NCBI GenBank assembly: GCA_921293015.1
Contig: OV121090.1
Coordinates: forward strand, 16,399,304 to 16,463,303
From: Phorcus lineatus
Lineage: Eukaryota > Mollusca > Gastropoda > Trochida > Trochidae
Direction: 5' to 3'
DNA: 64,000 bases
Shown here: positions 38,755 to 49,700 of the stretch, piece by piece
Numbering within the stretch: the stretch's first letter is position 1
Layout: each line of letters opens with the position of its first letter
Notes under the pieces: generated by a model
What the model saw: the letters and a program-made list of their open reading frames with translations, nothing else
Database searches by the model: none
Told to the model about the DNA's origin: nothing
Made by a program: the position numbers and the translations under genes

Positions 38755-39080
38755 ATGTAAACTCCGCAACAAATAAGTTTCCTTCGCAAGTAAATAAAAT
38801 ACTGCAAAAATTCAAAGAAACTTGAAAACTTATTGCAATTTCATTTTCATATATCTTTGTTAAAAATCAATTCGTCAAAATTTTTATTTTTACGATTTGT
38901 TTGAAAACTCACGTGCACATAACTGTACCTCCGGTCCGAGCACTGGACCTACTTTTGCAAAACAAAGCCAAGCCTGCTTTGGTTTCAGCAGGCGAAAAAA
39001 GTACAACTTGTCACTGAAATGTGTGCATAAATGTAATGGTTTATATCACCATGTGCCAATATTGAAAATTTGGTTGTTGT
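38755..39080. promoter_or_regulatory. Putative bidirectional promoter region PIGT/JARID2
   Basis: The PIGT start codon (minus strand) is at 38754/38742. The first JARID2 coding exon begins with an acceptor at 40684, so JARID2 needs an upstream noncoding exon. A strong GTAAGT donor at 39081, just after 39080, would fit such an exon starting within about 300 bp of PIGT. Inference only; no core promoter motif is distinctive. Confidence 0.35.
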
Positions 39081-40684
39081 GTAAGTAATAGAATTGTTGT
39101 TATTTGAATTTGATTGGTATCATCATACGTTTTGAAGTATTTGGCCACACACTCCATATTCAAATTCATATATTTGTTATCCATGCATTCCTGAGTGATT
39201 TTGGATCATAAGGTACCCAGTATGTGTAAGTAGTTCCATTAATAGCAATATAACGAAACAACAGCTTCATGTTTCTATGTGGAAAGATATTTCAATTAGG
39301 CCTATCTATGAACAGTTCGGCATAGGCAGAATTAATGTTTCTCTTACCCTAATAAGAATTAAATTCCCTTGTGTAACCTGTTTCCGTACCAATACACTTC
39401 TATGAACATTATTGCTGATAGTAACAAACATCTTGAATATAATAAAGTGATAGAGTACATATTTCCCCATTATTTAATGTTAATTAAACAGTTGTTTTAT
39501 CCTTTTGTTAAATCTAATAGACATTTTAAATTTACTAATTTAGTATTTAAAAGAAATTATTAGGCTGCTCAGTGTATATTTGGTATCAGAAAACTTTCTA
39601 GCCACCAAATACCTTGCCTTTCATGTGGCTGAGCAATCTAAGAAATGTTTAACTTTTCTTTTGCACCAGAAAAAAAATCTCACCAAGGGCTCGGCAACTA
39701 TGTCTTCAGTAGAGAACTGTTTTACAGGCAGTATTTAAGGTTTGAGGGCAATGCTACTCTGAATTTCAGCACAGTACTACCCATGGTTCTCTAGTTCAAG
39801 CCGATGCTCGATGCATAGCCTCATTGGTGCAACAGGCTTTCTCCTTGCAATAATACTAGCAGCCTCAATTTAAGTGAAATATTCTAGAAAGCGACTTAAA
39901 ACACCAAATCACTTCACCTCTTTTCACCGGAAAATAATGTACCAATGTATTCAAGTTCACATATTTATCAATGGAACAGGGATTAAACCCTAAAGTCATG
40001 GGATTCAGGATAAGATTAACATAGGGTTACAGGAAAACAGTGTTTGAAAAAAATGGATAGAAATTATGTTTTAAAAATCGACCATAGATGTTGTCCAGAA
40101 ATAGTATCACGTGAAAAGCATGAAATTTCATTCAATTTTCATCATTGAAGTGATTCGTTGAATAGATAGATGAAAAAGTGACCATTTCCTGCTTGGATCC
40201 ATGCAGTTCAACCAATCAGTAAAATAAGTGCTAACTGGCCATGAACACACATTTCTGTAGATAACAAAAATTTTTGTAGGGCATTTAAGTGCTTGCTTCT
40301 TCTTCTAGGTAGGCATGCACATTTCAGTATCAAGATTCCAGGTATAAGCATAAGTGAACATTTTCATCGCTTTTGTATCAAATTTCAGTAATTTCCGAAA
40401 ATGAAATAAAACTAGTCATGCTTTAGAGGGTTGAACAATAAGCTGTTAAGGTAACATTTGCTATACGATGGCTAATTTCTGATGTTATGTAGTTTCTTAC
40501 TATTTTGATATTTTATTATGTGTTACTGTTACAGTGTTAGGTAAGTGATTGTAAATTACAAAGATCCTCACATGATAACTTAATATTTTACTTTATAATT
40601 AGTCATTTAGTATATGAGCATTATCTTTTCTGGCCACCTTGCATCAGTGAAACCAAACGTTGCAAAAAGTTTATTTTGTTTCAG
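39081..40684. other. Probable 5'-UTR intron of JARID2
   Basis: AT-rich, with no coding exon. It contains a 5'-truncated SINE at 39686-39922 and nothing else recognised. Confidence 0.4.
39686..39922 (+). mobile_element. 5'-truncated copy of the tRNA-derived SINE
   Basis: It starts in the body (AGGGCTCGGCAACTATGTCT) and lacks the pol III boxes. The middle and tail (GAAAGCGACTTAAAACACC) align with the copy at 10897-11211. Confidence 0.8.
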
Positions 40685-40708
40685 GAAATAAGCTGCTGTG
40701 TAGTTGAA

Positions 40709-43700
40709 ATGGGGAAAGCTAAGCTCCCTGTGACAAGGAGCCACTCAGCAGGTTCAGGGTTTTCCCAGGCGCGGAGGCCTAAGAGGAACATATCAACTAA
40801 AAACTATGTAAGAGTGACAAGATAAGGCCCATTCTTTGTTGTGGAATTCCTATTTCAGTTCTTATCTCATGTAAAAATCATATTTTAATAGTGCATTATC
40901 AATACGTTCTCAAAGTGATTATGACAGTTCATTGACGAGAAATTAACTGCCAATAATAACCTTATTTCAAAAATATTTAAAAATTTTGATAGTAAAATTT
41001 TCTGTTAAATTCTGTTAATGTTTCTGTTCAAGGAATTAAGTTCATAATGATATGCTTAGTTTCTCTCTATTGCATTTCTTCTTGCAAGTTCCGTCACACC
41101 TAACATGTATTATTTTAGAATGAGAATTATGAAATTTGTTTTTGGTATATTGGATTTCAATTACTTTGTTTGAGAAGCGTTTTAGAAGTTTTACAAAACT
41201 GTTTACATGTGTTAGATTTCGCTTTAGATTTATAGACAAGTTGACTATCCATAAAAACTTGTCATTATTGTGTAATTAGATTGTTAATTATGGCTTCACC
41301 AACAGCAGGATGACAGTGTCGGCTTGTCTCGAATGGAAGAACGGGAACTAAAGAAAGCATTGTATGCCTCCTTACAAGAAAGCAAACGCTTGTACCGCTG
41401 CCAGCAACAATGTTACGAGACACCAACCAGCCTATCAAATCATTCCCAGCTTTCCCAGCGATCGTCACGACCAATGAGAAGCAGGTCATGGCCACACACA
41501 CCTTCCCAGAACAGCACAGCAACAACAAGCACCAATGCCAGTGTGGATGAAAGTAGTCAGGACTCTGTCAAATCTTCTGTCAGCTCCATATCCGACCTCA
41601 AGAATAAACAAGAGAGGTTGAAATATTTCTTATATTGTATAGATTCCTTTCAGACTTACGTATTTACTTACTATTCAATCACAAATATGCATTATATATG
41701 TTAAACAAATACATATGGTGTCAATTGTTCCTGAAAACGAGACATGCAGGGATGGTTTGTCATTTATCGATTCAGTTGGTAGAAGGTTAAGTATTTCACT
41801 GACCCATGAAATGCAAGTGTGGAAGTTTGATTATTCTATCACATTTGCATATTTTCGGTAGTCTGACAAGCCTGGTATAAATATTGTGTTTTTCGTTGGT
41901 ACCCTGCAGGAAGATCCATGCTCAGAGAAAGTTTGCACAGGGTTCTCTTCCTCCAACACCCAGCACTACGCCAGTGAAAGTGAAGGCTTCACCAATAAAG
42001 TTACTCCCAAAGACAGCCAAAACAGAAGATTTTCTCACTTTCTTATGTCTCAGAGGCAAGTAGAACAACTTAGAACAAGTGATAAGATACATGTAATGAA
42101 ACAAATGATAAAGAGCTAGTCTACAGTTGTCTGTTTCTTGTTTTACATAGTGATAGTCACTTAATGTATGTGAACTTACTATTAGGTTTATCGCATCTTT
42201 ATGTTATATTGAATTTTATTACTCACATGTTTAAGCATCTTTATGTTATATCGAATTTTATTACTCACATGTTTAAGTTACAGAAGTGAAATATTTATAT
42301 GATAATATTAAACTAGTGTAATACAGCTTCACGTATGACGCTAGAATATTGTATTGTTGTGATGTCACGATGGCTGCAAAGTGGCTGAAATGTTATCTTC
42401 AGCACACTGTCAGCAATTATGCTTGTTTACTCTCCTCAAGTAATAACCTGGGTACTAAAGTTCATTAAAAAAACTAAATTTTTTATTAAAATTGTTAATG
42501 ATTTGGTATCAAACTCCCTATCGCTCATTTTTGACTTAATCATTAACTAGTAAATAGTATTAAAAGGAAGTTTGGGGAATTTTTAAAAAAAAATTTAACT
42601 TGAGTAATTGGTAAAATAACTTAATATTGTAAAATGAGACCAAAAAAGAATAGGTAGGATCAGAGCATCAGCTTTTCCAACCAGGGACAAACGAAAATGA
42701 GTTAAAGGTAGGAGGATACCAGTTATGATGAGTTAGGCGGCGGAAACTCCGTCTGTTTATATCGGAATATGTGGAGAGAAATTACAAGTCCGTGTTATAT
42801 GTGTGTTTTGAAAGTCTGCCAGACCGTTGTGTTGCTGACAACTATACTAAAACTTCTTGTAAGGAATCTTGTTCCACAAGTGTACCTCGGATATATGGCT
42901 TCACGCTAAATGGACCAGTTTTATTAGATTGAAGAGAGTGACATTGCAACCTCCACCCTCACGCTGCCCTTACAGAAAATGGTTCATTTGAAAATGGCCA
43001 CACCGTTAAACCGATTTATGTGAAATAAAAATTTTCTTGAACAAGAATCATTACCTTTTCTCATCAATGTTTTACGGTTTTAAGGATGTGAATGTAAGCG
43101 TACAACACAACTTGGAAGAAGGACATAAATGGGCAATATTGCCATATGGTCAAGAACCAATATGAAAAGACAATAATTTTGTTGTTCAATGTCCAAATTA
43201 CATGAATTATGTTTTATAAATCCAAAACTTACTCATCATTATTGTCACAGCACATTGTAAATGCATTCTCATTATGTATGAAATATCACAAACTGACACA
43301 AATTCAAAGCTGGTGAAAGCACTTATCGATAATATCATGTGACTCTTATTGAATATTTATTAAATGATGAAGTGTAAACATATCTCGAACACTGTAACTT
43401 ACCTTTCTTTTTCGAGTTGGATAAGTTCGGTTACAATTATATTATGTTTGTAGCGGCATTTACAATACATTTTACCTAAAGATAGTTAATGTCAGGAGCT
43501 TTGACATATGCAGCTAGTGACCGACCAATCCAAGGCAAAGGTGTTCATATCTAATAGGTGTAATTAGAGACCATTAAGTTATGAATTGAATTTGTAAGGG
43601 ATGGGATAACATAATGGGCAGCTGTTTATTATGAAACAGTAGGCCATTTTATTACAGTTTGGTGGTTATGGCAGCATTATGACCTATCCATAATTGATGT

Positions 43701-46700
43701 ACACATACTTAAGGATATGATGTACACATACTTTTTGTTTGGATGACGTTAAACATTCAAAACAATAAATAGCGAGATATGTTTTGTTTTTTCTACAAAG
43801 ACTAAGGATGCCGCCTCTTACGTTATGTGGCTGGACTCCCGCTTCAGTTACCACAACCTGTTGGCTAGCGCTAATTAGACAGTGTTTGTGAAAAGCCATA
43901 TTTCAGTTATTTATCTGCCGATTTGTGAAATTTAAAGTGAAGTCAATGTGAAATTTTAATACATTTTTAATGAATCCAAAAAGTGAGATTGTTTAGTATC
44001 CTCTTTAGCTTTCAGCTTTTTTTGAAACTTATAGCTATAGCATTTATAAACATCTGATTTTAGGGTCAAGTGTTCTTCCTCCTCACCTTGACTTCTTTAA
44101 TTTCTCCCGTGGAGAGCCACCCCAAGGGGAGATAAGTGCACCTCAAACACCAACACCATCAGAAACCAACTCAAAACCCATTGAGAGAACAAGGGAGAGC
44201 ACTCCAGAATCATCCAGTGTGAGCACGAATGATGAACTGTATGATTTAGGCACACCCTCTCCTTGCAGTAACATTTTTGTAAGTTCAAGATTTTGTCTTT
44301 CTAAGTTAGTAACCTTAAATTGTAAATCATTTGTGAGTCAAAATATTTCCACTGATTAAATACCTTTAAATAATGGCTTGATTATTCTGGCTTATCATGG
44401 AACAATGATGTGGAAATTGGATTAAGAACTGATTAGGATAATAGTTAAATTGATTTGTCCATGGATCTCCAAGTTAAGAATATTGTTAACATACTTGAGG
44501 GAGTGGAGACAAGTTTCATATTTTGTTGTAGATAAATGGGCGTAATGGACTGAGCGCTCGAAAGGCAGCCCGAGCCAGCGCTGGCACTCCAGAGACCGCA
44601 CGGGGGATCGTCAGCCTCAGCCAGGGACTGAACAAGAAATCTTCAAGAGTAAGCACACCTCATCGTGGTCGAAAGTATGGTTCTGTGGACAAGACACCAT
44701 CCCCAAGGAAAGGGTCCCAATTAGTTAGGGGCCAACTTTCACCTTCTAAACGGGGCTTTGCTGTGAAAAGCTTGTCTCCTCACTTCTCAAAGACTTCGCC
44801 TACAGAAAAGAAGCTTAAACTCAAGCAGAATTCACTGCTTTCCTTCTTGCCTCGTAAATCAAGCACTAAACTCGGGACAGCCTCTGGCAAATCGGCTAGT
44901 TCCAAGCAGCTCATGCTAAAGGGTACCGAGCAGGTAAATAAACTAGAAGTGGGCTGCTTTCGTGCTGCTTTGCGTCGGTCCACTAGGCTTCAGTCTGTCT
45001 CAGCATGCTCTAGTCGTAGAAGTAGCAGCAGCAGAAGGTGCAAAAACATGTCTGCTTCACACTGTCACTCTCAATCTGTCACCTGCACTAAAACTGTATT
45101 AAAGTCCTCCCTGAATGACTCTGTACCCTCTGTATCCAGAACTGTAGCTAACCATGTAGAGTCTGTAGTTAAAGCCATTAACAAAACTCATGCTACTGCC
45201 TCTTCAAGTCACTTTGCAGGTAAAAGAAATATGACATCCCTGAAGAGGTCTTTCAACGGTGTTAAAACAGTCAAAAGTTATCCAAGTCAGGGAACAAACT
45301 TGAAAAGAATGTATCCTAAAGCAGACACAACAAGTGAAACTTCAGACAATGCTACTTGTGATATAAGGGTAAGAAGACCTCAGAATTACAAAGCCCCCAA
45401 AGGAAAGAGTCTGAGCAAAGTCATAGACATGCTCTGGCAGAAGAACTTCTACCAATCAGACAGTTATACACCTCTTCATCTGCTACCCGCAGGCACAGAA
45501 GCAACAAAGGCAAAAGTCTCAAAGATGCTGAACATGAAAAAATCCTCAATTACATCTCCTATACCTGCAAGAAAACAAAACAAAATGAAATGTAGAAACT
45601 TCTCTTTGAAGGCAGTTGCACAGAGCTGTAAATATTTCATCACATCTTCATCAAATGCAGTGGAAGAAAGAGGCAGTGTGTCAAAATCACCTATGATATC
45701 TGAGGGCTTTGGAACTTTAGTTAATCCATTAGAAAAAAATGGCTTTTCCAATGTGTCAAATGAGCCTGAGTTACCATCCCAGAAAAGTGAAGTTCATACT
45801 TCATCACCAAAGAATGCACAGAAATCATCAGCATATGCCATGTCAAAGGGCTTTCAGACATTCCTTAGACCACAGGATAAGTCTGTTTCATCTTCCCAGC
45901 AAAGCAGACCTCTCACTCTACCATCATGCAATGCTAGAGCCCTTTCCACTTCACATGCTTTTGAGTCCTTACTTAGTCCACAACTTGAGAGGGTAAAAGA
46001 GCTAGCTTGTTTTTCTAATTCGCTAAGGAAATCCATTGACTTGCCATGTCAAAGTTTGAAACAAGAATTATATGATGCATCAAAGTCACGAGCTTGTTCC
46101 AAGTCTCAAGGTTTCTCTTCAGATGGTCTGCAAAACAGATCAAACCATTCAGCCTGGTCACATTCAGAGGCCAAATGTGTACCATGTCCAAAATTCCAGG
46201 CATTGAATGTTCAATCATGTTTTTCACCACAGCCTTTCAGAACACATGAGGAAACACCAAAAAACAGAACAAAACCAATGTCTTGTAAAAGAGAAAAGAT
46301 ATCACATCATAAATTCAAAGTTCCAAATGTCCCAATTTCTAAAGAATCAAAGGCAATATCACTTCACACCATTTCACCTTCAAAACGGTTAACATCATCA
46401 GAAAGTTCCTTTTCTGGATGTGGTTTTCAGAAAGTATCATGCTCACAGGCAATGAGATGGAAAGATGAAGCAGTCAGTGGGTTCAGAGCTTCATTCAAAC
46501 CAGGTTCTTATTCCTACAGTTCAACTAGCCACTCAGATTCCAACACAATTATGGTCACTGTCTATCCAACTTCGAAGGAAACAATTGCATCTGATTGGTC
46601 GCAGATGGTGGGTCAGCCCACTACCAACAGAAAAAGTCCTTCCAGTGACAAATCTTTGGAGAGGGAAAATCAAGGGCCCAGTAGATTCAAGGGGTTAAAG

Positions 46701-49700
46701 ATTTCACCATCTTGTAAAACAGGGGGTATTGTAGATGGAAAAAATGGAAGATCTCTTGGACAAGAGAAGGGAAGTTCTCTGAAACCATCTTCAACATTTG
46801 ATGCAGTCAACCATAACACATGCAGGCCAACAGCGCCTTCTCAAAGTTCAAATGAGGAGCAATTTATAGAAAAATCTTGCCTCAAAAAAAAGAAAAAGAA
46901 AGGAGAAAACAAGCTGTCAGGTGTGTTAGGGCATTCACAAGCACCTTCAAGAGAACAATTGCACATACCAGAAGGTCCCATCTGTCCAATAGCATTGAAC
47001 TCACAGTTGGAAGCCAGCTTCTGGGGAAATGATGAAAGTGTTCTTCAGCAACAGCTGAAGCAGATGAGATGCCAGTTCCTTTATGAAGATAAAAAGAACT
47101 CGGAAGACGATGATCAAGATGGATTTATGGATTTCAACTCCCCAACTCTGTGTCGGAGAAGACTCCATTGGATGGATGCTGATGCCCAGGTTGGAGGAGG
47201 CGAGGAGAGGATCGGTGCAGTACACACCGGACCCACAAGAGGGAAAGATCTTAGAAGAACTGAAGTTGGTCCAATTCAACAAAACCAGGACCAAGTGGTT
47301 CCCAATTCATCTACAAATGTTCCTACACCCAAGAATTTGCAGCAATCAGTGTCATATTCTTATGCTTCAGCATCTGCAGAATTATCTTCTCCTGATACAA
47401 GACTTTCCATTGAAGCCAAAGATGTTGATATTACAGAAATATGTTTCATAGACGATGATGGATGTGAATGTTCAGTCACTATCTACACTCCAAAGAGTGA
47501 ATCAGATAAAAGGGAGAGTTTTGCGGGTGAAAGAAGGTCTCCGACAATCCAACCTTTTTCAGGACATGCTTCAGATCGATTCTCTTATGATGACAAGCAT
47601 CCTTTGATCCAGAAATATGAAACTGAAACAAAAGTAACTTCTGAACATGAATCCAATGTTAATACAATGCTGGTTGATTTTGAATCTTTGTTGGAAAGGA
47701 ACAGTGATCAATGCATAGGTGCAAACAGCAACAACATCAAAGACCAACGTTCCTCCCTACAGGAGAGACATGATTGCTATTGTCCAGAAATATATCCACG
47801 AAGGGAAGAAAGCAAGGAACTATCATTTGAGCAATATATGCATGATCTGCCTCCAGAGTTAGTGATTAAAACAAGCTGTGAACAAGAAGATTCAGCAGCA
47901 ATGACAATGCTGATATCAGCTAATGGACAGGCACCTCATTCTGATAAGTCTTCAATGGGAGATGAAGAGGGGCCTATCAGCAGGAGTGAGGCAGTGACCT
48001 CTGATGGCTGTTATGAGAATGTCAAGGTTTTCGAAAACAGCAACTTAACCTTTGAATTTCCAATGAATGATAAAGTTCTTGGAACAAGTTCATCCATTCT
48101 AGCTGGAAATGAACATATTGGAAAAGGGTCATTTATGATACCCAGCACAGAAGATACCACAAAGATCAACATAAACAAAAGCTCAAATTATTTGATGGAA
48201 ACTGACATAGCAGATAATTGGATGTACGATCATACAATGAGCTTGCCAATGGATCAGCAAATGCGGTACAAGTCTCTAGACAATGGTAACTCTATTGGGA
48301 CTGAGGTTGAACGACACTCTCACTTGCACAGATACCTCTTTCAAGGTGACATTGGGTCAGGCTGTCCAGATGATGAGCACAAGTCCGAGATCCATCTGAA
48401 TTCAAATAATTTGTTTGGCACAGGAGAGACAATATTGCCTATCATTCAAACAATGTCTGGAAATATTCCACATGTCAAGGCAATGGAGGAAAGATATTGT
48501 GACAATGTCTCTGTACCTCAATTCTCTCAGGGAATAGGAAGCAGTGAACCAGACATGAGCTCTTTGTCTTTCTCTTTGAACAGTGATTTTCAGGCAAAAC
48601 CAAAACCAGAGGAAACTTATCAAGACATGTTTGTTTCAAGATCGAGAATGATTCAGAATTCACTTACGATGACCAGCTCGTTCAGGCCAGAAGAAAGTGA
48701 GATATTGAATTTAAGGAAGTTTAGAACAATAGAAAGTTCCTCTCTTCCAAAATCAGGGTCTGATTCTCTTCAGGCAACCATGCAAACCTCCAAACAGGGC
48801 TCTCACAACCAGTTCATTCCCCTGGAGTGCATCTTATCTGAGGATTATAGTCTGGAGAAACCTTCTACACAAACAACTAAGCAAATTCTGGCAGGAAATA
48901 ACACTTTTCTCAAGAATCATACAAATATCAAGAAGAACATGAACTATCCAGAACTTGTCGAACTAGAAATTAATATTGAAAAGGCTCCAAAAAGTTCAAT
49001 TGATACCGAGCAAGACGATAATGTATCCAGAAACAAGAAGACTATGACTGATTTGTTTTGTCACAGCAGAACACTGAGGAAAGTAACTGGCAGCAATCCT
49101 AATTTCACTGATCAAGGTCCAAGTATCTCTGAAGACAATGAATCAGCTGGTGAAAGCGTTAATGTTAAACATACTGGGGCTTGTTTTCAGAAATTTGTGT
49201 TCACAAATCCAGAAAGCCCAATAAAAGAGACAAAAGTAAATGTCTACAAGGATGAACCATCAGTCTTGACACAAAATGAGCAGAAGATTGGGGAGTTTAA
49301 TTGCATGGCTGCAAATCAGATCGGATCGACTGTTGATCAGAAAGACTCAATATCTTCTGACGATGAACTTGGTCTTCGATCCATAAAGTTTTCCAGTGAT
49401 GATCTTGATCTTTGGCAGAGAAGAAAACCAATCAAAACTTATCAAACTCGTAGAAGGCAAAGTGAATGTTGGAGAAATTTAACATCTAATGATGAACAAT
49501 CTAGTACTGATACTCTTCTCAAACAAAGAGAAGGAAAAAACACTTCATCAAGCTCTCTGAAATGGAACAATGAACAAAAGCTAACTGAACAGAAAATCAG
49601 TGGCTCATCTTTTGTACTAGTTAAAAATTCCAAAGGCCAGCAACAAAGTGACCATGACTTAAATCAAAGACATGCATTTCAACTCCCCAAAGTCGAGATT

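Noticed and set aside
44685-44687. Start of a separate gene at the long open frame
   Set aside because: The frame is open upstream to the acceptor at 44531 and joins in phase with conserved JARID2 N-terminal exons; this is an internal codon.
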